DNA of 64,000 nt from assembly GCA_041394285.1 (NCBI GenBank), contig JAWKIL010000006.1, positions 186,001-250,000 of the forward strand, given 5' to 3'. Below the pieces are notes generated by a model. The model saw only the letters and a program-made list of their open reading frames with translations. It was not told the origin of the DNA and did no database searches. Positions 8,899 to 17,492 of this stretch are shown piece by piece (position 1 is the stretch's first letter; each line of letters starts with the position of its first letter). The translations under genes were made by a program, and so were the position numbers. The stretch comes from CADEDH01 sp041394285. Its GTDB lineage: Bacteria > Actinomycetota > Acidimicrobiia > Acidimicrobiales > SZUA-35.

Positions 8899-8971
8899 GT
8901 GGTTCGGCTCCTCGTTGTGTGTGGCGGGTCGGGGTACGGCGGCGTTCGAATCATCTGTCGGCGGTGACGGC

Positions 8972-10378
8972 TCAACCGTGAAGCGACCGGCCGGTGAGCG
9001 CCAACACGCTCTCACCGAAGAGCTCGCTCATGGTCGGATGGGGCTGGATGAACTGGGCCACCTCGCGCACCGTCGCTTCCCAGTTCACAGCGAGATAGGC
9101 CTGGCCCAGCTGCTCGGTCACCCAGGGGCCCACCATGTGGACACCCAGGATCCGGCCGCCGGTGCCGTCGGGCAGCTTCTCGGCGATGATCTTCACCAGA
9201 CCTTCGGTCTCGCCCACGATCATGGCCCGGCCGTTGCCGGCGTAGCGGTGCTTCGACACCACCACGTCGTAGCCGGCCTCCCGGGCCGAGGTCTCGGAGT
9301 GGCCGGCGAAGGCGACCTCGGGATGGCAGTAGATGCACCACGGCACCCGGTCGTAGGCGATCGGCACGGTGTCTTCACCGAGGATGTCGGTGATGGCGAG
9401 CATGCCCTCGGCGAAGCCGACATGGGCCAGCGCCGGGGTGGCGATCAGATCGCCCACCGCCCACACTCCGGGCGCCGTGGTGCGGCAGTTCTCGTCGACC
9501 ACCACGAACCCCCGCTCGCTCACCTCCACCCCGGTGGCGTCCAGGCCCAGGGTCTCGGGCGCCGGCCGGCGGCCCACGGAGATCACCACGGTCTCCGCCG
9601 TGATCGACTCGCCTTCGCCGAAGCTGAGGGTCACCCCTTCGGGGCCGGTCTGCTGGCCGGTCACGGCCACACCGGTACGGATGTCGATGCCGCGTTTCTT
9701 GAACGAGCGCTCCACCACCCGGGTGGCGTCCTCGTCGCACCCGGGGAGGATCTTGGGGGCGTACTCGAGGATGGTCACCTTGGTGCCGAGGTCGCTCATC
9801 ATGGAGGCGAACTCGCAGCCGATGGCGCCGCCCCCGATGACCACCGCCGTGGTGGGCAGGGCCGGGATCGACAGCAGCTCGTCGGAGGTGACGATGCGGC
9901 GGTCGTCGACCGGGAAACCATCGAGCGTGCGGGGCAGGGACCCGGCGGCCAGGATCACGGCGTCGGCCGTGATCTCCACGTCGCCCGAGGCGCCCCCGCT
10001 GATCGACACGGTGCTGTGATCGGCACCGAGCCGGCCGGTGCCCTCGTAGACCGTGACCTTGCGCCCCTTGAGCAGGCCGGCGAGGCCCGCCACCAGCTGG
10101 TCGATGACCGATTGCTTGCGGGTCATGGTGGCCGCCCAGTCGAGCCCGAGCTTCTGGGCGTGGACGCCGTAGCGGGCGGCGTTCTCCACCGTCCGGGCCA
10201 CCGAGGCCGTCTCCAGCAACTCCTTGGCCGGGATGCAGCCCACATGAAGGCAGGTGCCGCCGAGCCGGGCCCGCTCCACCAGAGCGATGCGCAACCCGGC
10301 GGAGGCGCCGTAGAGGGCGGCGGCGTAACCGCCCGGCCCTCCACCTATCACCGCCACGTCGAAGTGTTCATTGGCCAC
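8972..10378 (-). CDS. lpdA: Dihydrolipoyl dehydrogenase (E3)
   Basis: The 468-residue FAD enzyme reoxidises dihydrolipoamide and passes electrons to NAD+. It shows the FAD-binding GGGPGGYAAAL, the redox disulfide GGTCLHVGCIPAK, the NAD-binding GGGAIGCEFA and the C-terminal dimer-interface HPTMSELF with its catalytic His. The length is typical. I chose the GTG at 10376-10378 (VANEHFDVAVIGGGPGG), preceded by AGGTGG, over an upstream in-frame ATG that would add 51 uncharacteristic residues. It is followed by E2 after 73 bases, and the E3-E2-lipBA order suggests one transcript supplying the lipoyl-dependent complex. Confidence 0.95.
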   Translation of the reverse strand: MANEHFDVAVIGGGPGGYAAALYGASAGLRIALVERARLGGTCLHVGCIPAKELLETASVARTVENAARYGVHAQKLGLDWAATMTRKQSVIDQLVAGLAGLLKGRKVTVYEGTGRLGADHSTVSISGGASGDVEITADAVILAAGSLPRTLDGFPVDDRRIVTSDELLSIPALPTTAVVIGGGAIGCEFASMMSDLGTKVTILEYAPKILPGCDEDATRVVERSFKKRGIDIRTGVAVTGQQTGPEGVTLSFGEGESITAETVVISVGRRPAPETLGLDATGVEVSERGFVVVDENCRTTAPGVWAVGDLIATPALAHVGFAEGMLAITDILGEDTVPIAYDRVPWCIYCHPEVAFAGHSETSAREAGYDVVVSKHRYAGNGRAMIVGETEGLVKIIAEKLPDGTGGRILGVHMVGPWVTEQLGQAYLAVNWEATVREVAQFIQPHPTMSELFGESVLALTGRSLHG

Positions 10379-10481
10379 GGGCAACCACCTGGAGAGACGC
10401 TGCGCTGAGAGGAGCGGAAGCGGGGTGAGCGGGTCGAGTAGGGGGAGAGCGGGCTGTGAGCCTACCCGGCGGGCCGGGAGG

Positions 10482-10556
10482 CTAGAGCAGGAGCAACTGG
10501 AGGGCGAAGGCACCGAGTATGGCCAGGCCACAGGCCAGCGACAGCGCCAACAACAT
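10482..10556 (-). CDS. Possible single-pass membrane micropeptide, 24 residues
   Basis: A short frame begins with ATG at 10554-10556, or a GTG four codons earlier at 10568, and ends with TAG. The product, MLLALSLACGLAILGAFALQ plus four leucines, is one uninterrupted hydrophobic helix. GGAGGGG lies 11 bases before the ATG. It is followed after 103 bases by lpdA on the same strand, so it could be the first gene of the E3-E2-lipBA unit. Short hydrophobic frames arise by chance in GC-rich DNA; the well-placed ribosome binding site is the main support. Confidence 0.35.
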   Translation of the reverse strand: MLLALSLACGLAILGAFALQLLLL

Positions 10557-10799
10557 CCGGGTGCTCACCCCTCCAGCCTACGGCGACACGGCCTTGCTTC
10601 GGGTTGCTCCCCGTTTCCTCCCGGCCACCTTCGCCAAACCCAACCGGCGCCCGGCCGACCCGACGTGACGGCTCGCCGCGGTCTACCGTGAGCTTGCTGG
10701 TGCAACCGCGAGGGCGCCGGCGACGGAGTTACCGTCGGAAGCCGCGATCGAACGCCAGGATCGAAACCGACGTCGCCGTCCCACGGAGGTAATACCGAC

Positions 10800-11702
10800 A
10801 TGGATGTGGTCATCACCGGATCGAGCGGCCTCATCGGCCGGGCCCTGATCCCCGCCCTCACTGCCGCCGGGCACCGGCCGATCCGGCTCGTCCGCCGTCA
10901 GCCCCAGGCCGGGCGGGACGAGATCCGCTGGGATCCGGCCGCCGGCGAGATCGACGCCGCCTCGCTGGAGGGCGTCGGAGCCGTGATCAACCTGGCCGGT
11001 GCCGGTATCGGCGACAAGCGGTGGACCGACGACTACCGGCGCCTGCTGGTGACGAGCCGGGTCGACGGCACCCGCCTCCTGGCCACCACGCTGGCCGCCC
11101 TCCAGACCCCGCCCGCCTGCCTGCTGTCGGGCTCGGCCATCGGGTGGTACGGGAACCGGGGAGACGAGGTGCTGACCGAGGCGAGCCCGGTGGGCCGGGG
11201 TTTTCTGGCCGACCTGTGTGTGGAGTGGGAGGCGGCCGCCGCCCCCGCCACCGAGGCCGGTATCCGCACCGCGTTCCTCCGCACCGGGATCGTGCTCACG
11301 GCCAAGAGCGGTGCCCTGGCCAAGCTGTTGCCCCTGTTCCGTTTCGGCCTGGGCGGCAAGATGGGCTCGGGGCGCCAGCACATGTCGTGGATCACGCTGG
11401 CCGACGAGGTGGGAGCCATCGTCCATCTCGTGTCGAGCACCGCATCGGGCCCCGTGAACCTCACGGCCCCCAACCCTGTGACCAACGCCGAGCTGACCCG
11501 GGCTCTGGCCTCGGTGCTCCACCGCCCGGCCGTGGTGCCGGTGCCGGCCTTCGGGCCCAAGCTCCTGCTGGGGGCCGAGATGGCCCAGAGCCTGCTGTTC
11601 GACAGCCAGCGGGTCCTGCCCGAGGTGCTCAAAGCCGACGGCTACGACTTCACCCACGCCGAGATCGAAGCCGGCCTCCGCTGGGCAGTTTCCGACCGGT
11701 GA
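10800..11702 (+). CDS. TIGR01777-family NAD-dependent epimerase-like protein
   Basis: The 300-residue short-chain-type dehydrogenase starts with the Rossmann motif GSSGLIGRAL. It has the family's SGSAIGWYGNRGDEVL region (in place of the usual catalytic YxxxK) and a C-terminal DUF1731-like segment with VPAFGPKLLLGAEMAQSLLF. The family includes YfcH and plant SulA-like proteins; the substrate is not known. A GGAGG ribosome binding site precedes the ATG. An SRPBCC gene follows 34 bases later, so the two probably form an operon. The 230 bases upstream hold its promoter region, where I see no clear operator. Confidence 0.9.
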   Translation: MDVVITGSSGLIGRALIPALTAAGHRPIRLVRRQPQAGRDEIRWDPAAGEIDAASLEGVGAVINLAGAGIGDKRWTDDYRRLLVTSRVDGTRLLATTLAALQTPPACLLSGSAIGWYGNRGDEVLTEASPVGRGFLADLCVEWEAAAAPATEAGIRTAFLRTGIVLTAKSGALAKLLPLFRFGLGGKMGSGRQHMSWITLADEVGAIVHLVSSTASGPVNLTAPNPVTNAELTRALASVLHRPAVVPVPAFGPKLLLGAEMAQSLLFDSQRVLPEVLKADGYDFTHAEIEAGLRWAVSDR

Positions 11703-11736
11703 ACGGTCACCCGGAGACAACACGAGGAGAACACAG

Positions 11737-12210
11737 ATGAGCAGCGCAGCCACCGACGCCGGAACGAAGAAGCGGGTGGTGTCGGCCAGCCGGGTCATCG
11801 CCGCCAGCCCCGAAGCGATCTTCGACATCCTGGCCGACCCGAACCGCCACCACGTGATCGACGGCTCGGACACGGTGCAGGCGGCCCGCGCCGGCAACCC
11901 GGCCCGGCTCAGCCTGGGAGCCCGCTTCGGGATGGACATGAAGATGGGCGTCCCGTACCGGATCACCAACGAGGTGGTGGAGTTCGAGGAGAACCGCCGC
12001 ATCGCCTGGCGCCACTTCGGCCACCACATCTGGCGCTACGAGCTGGAACCGGTGGAAGGGGGCACCCGGGTCACCGAGTCCTTCGACTGGAGCCAGGCCC
12101 GGTTCCCCCCGTTCTACGAGTGGGTGGGCTATCCGGCCAAGCACGAGGGCAACATGGCCCGCACCCTGGCCCGCCTCGACGCCCACCTCACCGGCGGCTC
12201 CGAGGACTAG
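11737..12210 (+). CDS. SRPBCC family protein (polyketide cyclase / START-like)
   Basis: The 157-residue protein has the start of a Bet v1-like helix-grip fold (SRVIAASPEAIFDILADP) and central strands such as GARFGMDMKMGVPYRITNEV. It ends with a long helix region (NMARTLARLDAHLTGG). Such proteins bind hydrophobic ligands in a deep pocket; no ligand can be named. GAGGAG precedes the ATG. The family includes Rv0910-type proteins, reported as the toxin partner of the Rv0909/MT0933-like antitoxin family, one member of which occurs at 58.9 kb, but nothing here shows that this protein is a toxin. Confidence 0.85.
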   Translation: MSSAATDAGTKKRVVSASRVIAASPEAIFDILADPNRHHVIDGSDTVQAARAGNPARLSLGARFGMDMKMGVPYRITNEVVEFEENRRIAWRHFGHHIWRYELEPVEGGTRVTESFDWSQARFPPFYEWVGYPAKHEGNMARTLARLDAHLTGGSED

Positions 12211-12212
12211 GT

Positions 12213-12247
12213 GCGCCTTCGGCGCCTCGGGTTCGCCTTCGGCGAAC
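12213..12247. terminator. Two short hairpins between convergent genes
   Basis: Directly after the SRPBCC stop, a 5-bp hairpin (GCGCC-TTC-GGCGC, 12213-12225) and a 7-bp hairpin (GTTCGCC-TTC-GGCGAAC, 12231-12247) stand side by side. They lie between two convergent genes and read the same on both strands, which suits a bidirectional terminator, although no T-run follows. The second hairpin has the same stem as two copies near 43.8 kb. Confidence 0.55.
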
Positions 12248-12264
12248 ACCGCGAGTGCCACAGG

Positions 12265-13173
12265 TCAGATGCTGATGACGCCGAGGCCGGCTTCCTCGGC
12301 CTCGGCCGCCAGCTTCTCGTCGCCCACCACGATGGCTCCCACCGCCGACTCCCACAGCCACCGGTTGCGGGCCTGGATGGCCGACGAAGGCTTGGCCGGG
12401 TCTCCGACGAGTGTCACCACCCACTGGGCCTGATGGACCCGGGCATCGAAGCGGGCCCGCTCGCCCGCCGGCCACGATGCCGCCGGATCGGCGTAGGGCA
12501 GCACCACGGCCACCGGGACGCCGGCCCGGGCCGCCGCCTCCGCCGCCGTCAGCTCCGCCCCCAGGCGCAGGCCCGACACCACCACGTCATAGCCCGGGTC
12601 CAGGCCCTCCACCGCCTCCACCAGCTCGGCCTCCTGGTCCTCGTCCAGGGTCCGGGCCCCGGTCACCACGATGGCCCGCTCGGTCGGCCACGGCGGCTCG
12701 ACCGCAGCGGCCGCCCCGGCCCCCGGGCCGGCCTCGCCGGAGAGCATCCCGTCGCGGTGCCGGTTGAGGGCCTCCACCGCCAGGCGGTCGGCCTCCTCGT
12801 TCAGGTCGTGGCCGGCGTGGCCCTTCACCCACTTGAACGTCACCTCGCCGCCCCGGGCCGTGACGAGGCCCACCAGGGGCTCCCACAGGTCACGGTTGGC
12901 CACCGGTTTGCGCTGGCTGTTCACCCAGTTCCGGGCGATCCAGCCCTCGTGCCACCGGTCCCGGAAGCAGTTGACCACATAGGTGGAATCGGAGTTGATC
13001 TCCAACGCCCCATCGGGGTGGGCCTCCACCGCCTGAAGCACGGCGGTGAGCTCCATCCGCTGGTTGGTGGTGGCCGATTCGCCACCCGAATCGTGCCGGC
13101 CGTCCTCCCCGACCCAGGCCCACCCCCCAGGGCCGGGATTGCCGGAACAGGCGCCATCGGTGAACACTCGCAT
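12265..13173 (-). CDS. rnhA: Ribonuclease HI fused to a C-terminal SLOG-like domain
   Basis: Residues 1-145 are a complete RNase HI, which cuts RNA in RNA-DNA hybrids. The catalytic acids are Asp6 (FTDGA), Glu41 (MELTA), Asp62 (NSDSTY) and Asp129 (NEEAD), and the histidine loop KGHAGHDL is present. After an Ala/Gly linker (146-163), residues 166-302 form a second domain: VVTGARTL, VVSGLRLGAELTAAEAA, a VLPYADPAASW segment and an IQARNRWLWESAVGAIVV ending. That order of motifs resembles the SLOG/Rossmann family (YspA/DUF1273, DprA-like), which binds nucleotides or nucleotide-derived ligands. Its function here is unknown. The ATG at 13171-13173 is unambiguous. Confidence 0.9.
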   Translation of the reverse strand: MRVFTDGACSGNPGPGGWAWVGEDGRHDSGGESATTNQRMELTAVLQAVEAHPDGALEINSDSTYVVNCFRDRWHEGWIARNWVNSQRKPVANRDLWEPLVGLVTARGGEVTFKWVKGHAGHDLNEEADRLAVEALNRHRDGMLSGEAGPGAGAAAAVEPPWPTERAIVVTGARTLDEDQEAELVEAVEGLDPGYDVVVSGLRLGAELTAAEAAARAGVPVAVVLPYADPAASWPAGERARFDARVHQAQWVVTLVGDPAKPSSAIQARNRWLWESAVGAIVVGDEKLAAEAEEAGLGVISI

Positions 13174-13214
13174 CGCTCCCAGCTTGCCACGGGAACAACC
13201 GGGCCCCGCCCACG

Positions 13215-13244
13215 GTTGACTGGAACAGGGGTGGGTAGGTCAAC
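13215..13244. promoter_or_regulatory. Inverted repeat in the region upstream of aceE
   Basis: GTTGAC at 13215-13220 and GTCAAC at 13239-13244 are perfect 6-bp arms 18 bases apart, in the 289-base region between divergent rnhA and aceE. The left arm overlaps a TTGACT hexamer that could serve as a -35 element. This may be an operator for either gene. It could also be chance, since six-base arms are short. Nothing else is recognisable in this intergenic region. Confidence 0.25.
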
Positions 13245-13462
13245 GTCGATCGTTCCACCAGCTCAAGGGGCCATTCAACGACAACCATGAGGGTCCCCGC
13301 CGGGGCGCCCGAGGCAGTGCGGATCCGGCCGGTTCGACGGAAGTCGAAGGCTACGATGTGCCACTCAAAGCCGGAACGGCTCGCTCCGGAGGGGCCGAAC
13401 GGGGGCAGTGAGGCCCTCCGGTATCCCGCCATCCACCGAGACTCACAGGGAACACACCAGGT

Positions 13463-16153
13463 ATGACAACCGACGGTTTTCTGAGCCAGCTCCCCGACAT
13501 CGACCCGGAGGAAACGGCCGAGTGGCTCGAATCGCTCGACCTGGTGGCCGAGTCCGAGGGCAAGACCCGGGCCCGCTACCTGCTGGGCCGGCTCAACCAG
13601 CGGGGCCGCCAGCTCCAACTGGGCAACGCCGAGGCGGTGAGCACGGACTACGTGAACACCATCCCCACCGAGCAGCAGCCGTTCTTCCCCGGCAACGAGC
13701 AGCTCGAGCGCAAGATCCGGGCCTACATCCGGTGGAACGCGGCGGCCATGGTCATCCGGGCCAACAAGCGGGCGGACGGCATCGGGGGCCATCTGTCCAC
13801 CTTCGCCTCGTCGGCCTCGCTGTACGAGGTGGGGTTCAACTGGTTCTTCCGGGGCAAGGAAGACGGCAACCCCGGTGACGCCGTCTACTTCCAGGGCCAC
13901 GCCGCGCCCGGTGTGTACGCCCGGGCCTTCCTCGAGGGCCGGCTCGACGAAGCCGAGCTCGACAACTTCCGGTTCGAGGTGGGCGGCCAGGGGCTGTCGA
14001 GCTACCCCCATCCCCGGCTGATGCCGGAGTTCTGGGAGTACCCCACGGTGTCGATGGGCCTGGGCCCGATCAACTCCATCTACCACGCCCGGTTCCTCAA
14101 GTACCTGAACGATCGCAAGCTCGACGACACCAGCGGGTCCCGGGTGTGGGCCTTCCTGGGCGACGGTGAGTGCGACGAGCCCGAGACGCTGGGCTCGATC
14201 TCGCTCGCCTCCCGCCACGGCCTCGACAACCTGACCTGGGTGGTCAACTGCAACCTGCAGCGCCTCGACGGCCCGGTCCGGGGCAACGGCAAGATCATCC
14301 AGGAGCTGGAGGCCGTGTTCCGGGGGGCCGGCTGGAACGTCATCAAGGTGGTGTGGGGCTCCCGGTGGGACGAGTTGCTCCAGCGCGACGTCGACGGGGT
14401 GCTGCTCAACAAGATGAACACCACGGTCGACGGTGCCTTCCAGCGCTACGCGGTGGAGAGCGGGTCCTACATCCGGGAGAAGTTCTTCGGCCCCGACCCC
14501 CGCCTGCGCCGCATGGTGGAGCACCTGAGCGACGACGACCTGCGCAACCTGCCCCGGGGCGGGCACGACTACCAGAAGCTGTACGCCGCCTACTCCGCCG
14601 CGGTGGAGCACGCCGGCCAGCCCACCGTGATCCTGGCCAAGACGGTGAAGGGGTGGACGCTGGGCGAGGGCTTCGAGAGCCGCAACGCCACCCACCAGAT
14701 CAAGAAGATGACCAAGCAGCAGGTGCTGGAGCTGCGCAACCGGCTCAACCTGATCGACGAGATCAAGGCCGACGACCTGGAGGACGGGATCCCGCCCTAC
14801 TACCGGCCGGCCAAGGACTCCGAGGAGTACCAGTACATGATGGGCCGGCGCCGGTCCCTCGACGGGCCGCTCCCCCATCGGGTGGTCCAGGTCCGCCGTC
14901 CCCTGCCCCAGCCCAGCGAGGTCGTGTTCAAGGGCTTCCAGGAGGGATCGGGGGGCCGGGTGGTGTCGACCACCATGGTGTTCACCGGGCTGCTGCGGGA
15001 GCTGATGCGGGAAGAGGGCTTCGGCGAGCGGGTGGTGCCGATCGTGCCCGACGAGGCCCGGACCTTCGGCATGGACTCCATGTTCCGGGAGTTCGAGATC
15101 TACGCCCCGTTCGGCCAGAAGTACGAGCCGGTGGACCACGAGCTGCTGCTGTCCTACACCGAAGACTCCGACGGCCAGATCCTGGAGGAGGGCATCACCG
15201 AGGCCGGGTCGCTGGCCAGCTGGATCGCGGCGGCCACCAGCTACGCCCACCGGGGCGTGCCCATGGTGCCGTTCTACACCTTCTACTCGATGTTCGGCTT
15301 CCAGCGGGTGGGCGACCTGATCTGGTCGGCGGCCGACTCCCGGGCCCGGGGCTTCCTGCTCGGGGCCACCGCCGGCCGCACCACGCTGGCCGGCGAGGGC
15401 CTGCAGCACCAGGACGGGCACAGCCTGCTCAGCGCCTCGGCCGTACCGGCCTGCCAGGCCTACGACCCCGCTTTCGCCTACGAGCTGGCCGCCGTCATCC
15501 ACGACGGCATCCGCCGGATGTACGTCGACGGCGAGGACATCTTCTACTACCTGACGATCTACAACGAGAACTACGACCAGCCGCCCCAACCGGCGGGGTC
15601 GAGCGAGGGGATCCTGCAGGGCCTGTACAAGTGGGCCCCCGCCCCCGACGGCCTCGCCAACCAGGCCACGATCCTGTTCTCGGGCCCGTCGCAGGGCCCG
15701 GCCCGCCGGGCGGCCCAGGAGCTGGCCGAACGGTGGGGCGTGGGGGCCGAGCTGTGGAGCGCCACGTCGTACAAGCGGCTGCGGGAAGACGGCCTGGAGG
15801 TGGAGCGGTGGAACCGGCTCAACCCGCTGGCCGAACCGCGGATCCCGGTCGTCACCCGGCTCCTGGCCGACGCCCCGGGTCCGATCGTGGCCGTGACCGA
15901 CTTCGTGCGGGCGGTGCCGGAGCTGATCGCCGGCTTCGTGCCCAAGCGGTTCGTCGCCCTCGGAACCGACGGCTACGGCCGGTCCGACACCCGTGACTCG
16001 CTCCGCTCGTTCTTCGAGACCGACATGCCCAACATCGTGGTGACCGTGCTCCACGAGCTGTCGCAGGTGGGCCGGCTCGACCCGTCGGTGGTGGCCGAGG
16101 CTCTGGCCCACTACGGCATCGAGGCCGACACCGCGCCCCCCTGGCAGCGGTAG
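13463..16153 (+). CDS. aceE: Pyruvate dehydrogenase E1 component, homodimeric type
   Basis: The 896-residue thiamine-diphosphate enzyme decarboxylates pyruvate and reductively acetylates the lipoyl arm of E2. The TPP/Mg motif begins GDGECDEPETLGSI, the E1 signature GGHLSTFASSASLYEVGFNW is near residue 113, and the transketolase-like central domain has GEGLQHQDGHS. The length is that of AceE from actinobacteria and proteobacteria. The ATG is weakly preceded by AGG. It stands alone in its transcription unit and ends at a hairpin. The E2, E3 and lipoate genes needed for the complex lie 3-8 kb upstream on the opposite strand. Confidence 0.97.
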   Translation: MTTDGFLSQLPDIDPEETAEWLESLDLVAESEGKTRARYLLGRLNQRGRQLQLGNAEAVSTDYVNTIPTEQQPFFPGNEQLERKIRAYIRWNAAAMVIRANKRADGIGGHLSTFASSASLYEVGFNWFFRGKEDGNPGDAVYFQGHAAPGVYARAFLEGRLDEAELDNFRFEVGGQGLSSYPHPRLMPEFWEYPTVSMGLGPINSIYHARFLKYLNDRKLDDTSGSRVWAFLGDGECDEPETLGSISLASRHGLDNLTWVVNCNLQRLDGPVRGNGKIIQELEAVFRGAGWNVIKVVWGSRWDELLQRDVDGVLLNKMNTTVDGAFQRYAVESGSYIREKFFGPDPRLRRMVEHLSDDDLRNLPRGGHDYQKLYAAYSAAVEHAGQPTVILAKTVKGWTLGEGFESRNATHQIKKMTKQQVLELRNRLNLIDEIKADDLEDGIPPYYRPAKDSEEYQYMMGRRRSLDGPLPHRVVQVRRPLPQPSEVVFKGFQEGSGGRVVSTTMVFTGLLRELMREEGFGERVVPIVPDEARTFGMDSMFREFEIYAPFGQKYEPVDHELLLSYTEDSDGQILEEGITEAGSLASWIAAATSYAHRGVPMVPFYTFYSMFGFQRVGDLIWSAADSRARGFLLGATAGRTTLAGEGLQHQDGHSLLSASAVPACQAYDPAFAYELAAVIHDGIRRMYVDGEDIFYYLTIYNENYDQPPQPAGSSEGILQGLYKWAPAPDGLANQATILFSGPSQGPARRAAQELAERWGVGAELWSATSYKRLREDGLEVERWNRLNPLAEPRIPVVTRLLADAPGPIVAVTDFVRAVPELIAGFVPKRFVALGTDGYGRSDTRDSLRSFFETDMPNIVVTVLHELSQVGRLDPSVVAEALAHYGIEADTAPPWQR

Positions 16154-16155
16154 CG

Positions 16156-16251
16156 GGAACCCTTCGGGTTCCTTCGAGCTCGCCTCCGGCGGACTCGACA
16201 ACCGACACGATGTGCCCGGCCGTCACCCGTGACGGGCCGGGGCATCAGATC
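16156..16251. terminator. Hairpins between convergent aceE and hydrolase genes
   Basis: A perfect 7-bp hairpin, GGAACCC-TTC-GGGTTCC (16156-16172), follows the aceE stop by two bases. A longer GC-rich hairpin (16214-16243) centres on CCGTCACCCGTGACGG and is followed by CATCAGATC (16243-16251). The second element recurs almost unchanged at 31813-31851, again between convergent genes. Bidirectional termination is the simplest role. Confidence 0.6.
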
Positions 16252-16258
16252 GCCGGGG

Positions 16259-17167
16259 TCAGGGATCGCGGCGGGCGCCTTCCTGGCGGGCCAGCCAGCC
16301 CAGCAGCACGGCCACGGCCCGGGGGTCGTGGCGCAGGAGGTGTCCGGCCCCTCGGATGAAGCGGAGCTCGGCCAGACCGTGGGCGTCGGCCAGGGCCCGG
16401 GCGTCGAACTGGGGCACGGCGTCGTCCTCCAGGCCGTGCAGCACGAGCAGGGGCCGCTCGGAGAACCGCTCGGCGGCGGCCACGGCCCGGATGCGGCGCA
16501 GCTCGGCCCGCCATTCTTCGGGGTCGGGCGGGAAGTCGGGGCTGCGGATGGCGCCCACCCGCCGGGCGTGGGCCATGAGCCGGTTGGGGTTGACGGCCCA
16601 GTCGTCGAAGTCGGCCGGGGAACCGGCCATGGCCAGGCCGAACACGCGCTCGTCGTCGGCCGACGCCACCATCGCCACCGCTCCCCCCGTACCGAAACCG
16701 CACAGCCAGATGCCCTTGGGCCGCTGGGTGGTGGCCAGATGGTCGACGGCGGCCGACACGTCGTCGACCCAGCCCTGGAGGCTGAAGTGGCCCGATGAGG
16801 TGCCGCAACCGCGGAAGCGGATGCTGAGCGACACGAACCCCATCTGTTGGGCGGTCCGGTCGGCCAGCTCGGGCAGGTCGGCCCCGATCCGGTCGGCCCA
16901 CACATCGCCCGAGGGGAAGCTGTGGAGGAAGATCACACCGGGATGGGCGTCGCCGTTGGTCCGTTCGGGCTCGGCCAGATGGGCCTCCAGCTCCACCCCG
17001 TCGGTGGACGGGATGCGGAGGTTACCGGTGGGGGCCGGGCCGGGCGGCGGCGGAACCGGCACGCCGGGCGGCACCGGGAGCGGTACCACGTTGCTGGCGG
17101 ACCGCCGGGCCCCGGCGCCGGGAGGCGGCGGAGTGGTTGGGGCGACCGGTTCGTCGGGGGTGCTCAT
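16259..17167 (-). CDS. Alpha/beta hydrolase-fold protein lacking the nucleophile
   Basis: The 302-residue protein has a Pro-rich N-terminal tail (about 1-48) and an alpha/beta hydrolase domain. The oxyanion region VIFLHSFPSG, the acid-bearing LHGLEDDAVP and the His-bearing GAGHLLRHD are all present. At the nucleophile elbow, however, it reads GFGTGG (157-162), so the position usually held by Ser, Cys or Asp is Gly159. A neighbouring Thr160 is unlikely to substitute. The protein is therefore either non-catalytic or uses another residue. Its ATG (MSTPDEP) follows the 77-residue gene after 13 bases, suggesting an operon. Confidence 0.8.
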   Translation of the reverse strand: MSTPDEPVAPTTPPPPGAGARRSASNVVPLPVPPGVPVPPPPGPAPTGNLRIPSTDGVELEAHLAEPERTNGDAHPGVIFLHSFPSGDVWADRIGADLPELADRTAQQMGFVSLSIRFRGCGTSSGHFSLQGWVDDVSAAVDHLATTQRPKGIWLCGFGTGGAVAMVASADDERVFGLAMAGSPADFDDWAVNPNRLMAHARRVGAIRSPDFPPDPEEWRAELRRIRAVAAAERFSERPLLVLHGLEDDAVPQFDARALADAHGLAELRFIRGAGHLLRHDPRAVAVLLGWLARQEGARRDP

Positions 17168-17180
17168 CCCCCGGTACCGG

Positions 17181-17414
17181 TCAGGACGCGGCGGCCTGGC
17201 GGGCCGTCCCGGCCCGCTGGCCGCGGTAGAGCCGGTAGCCCCGGTTACGGGCCTCGGCCAGGGTGTCGGGGGCGAAGCACAGGTAGGTGCCGGCCGCCAT
17301 CAGCTCGTCGATGAGGGCGGCGTCTTCGGCTCCCAGCCCGTCCACGTCGTACACCACCTGGGTGCGCTTGTCACCGACGTAGCGGGCGTTCTCGAACTTT
17401 CCCGGGCGTTCCAT
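17181..17414 (-). CDS. Hypothetical protein, 77 residues
   Basis: The small soluble protein starts MERPGKFENARYVGDKRTQ and has a central acidic segment (VDGLGAEDAALIDELM). It ends with APDTLAEARNRGYRLYRG, giving the look of a compact alpha/beta domain. I do not recognise a named family. The start is the ATG at 17412-17414, although the frame is open further upstream. It precedes the inactive-looking hydrolase by 13 bases and is probably co-transcribed with it. Confidence 0.6.
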   Translation of the reverse strand: MERPGKFENARYVGDKRTQVVYDVDGLGAEDAALIDELMAAGTYLCFAPDTLAEARNRGYRLYRGQRAGTARQAAAS

Positions 17415-17460
17415 CGGCCCCGATCGTACCGGACGGCGGGCCTGAATCGCCCGGACGCGA

Positions 17461-17492
17461 AGACGGGAGGCACCCTGGGGCACCTCCCGTCT
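17461..17492. terminator. 10-bp perfect hairpin
   Basis: AGACGGGAGG at 17461-17470 pairs with CCTCCCGTCT at 17483-17492 around a 12-base loop. It lies between the end of the gene at 17713 and the start of the gene at 17414, both on the minus strand. It probably terminates the upstream unit or acts in the leader of the downstream one. No T-run follows on either strand. The 220 bases from 17493 to 17712 contain no gene I can support. Confidence 0.45.

Noticed and set aside
8944..8955. GTTCGAATC resembling a tRNA T-loop
   Set aside because: No acceptor stem, D-arm or anticodon arm can be built around it; no tRNA was found anywhere in the window.
14170..15996. 608-codon second frame inside aceE
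   Set aside because: Arg/Pro/Gly-rich out-of-frame translation of aceE with no family similarity.
12890..16201. Very long open frame of 1103 codons on the minus strand across aceE
   Set aside because: It is the antisense shadow of aceE in GC-rich DNA. Its translation is Gly/His/Arg/Leu-rich without recognisable domains, while aceE on the plus strand is unmistakable.
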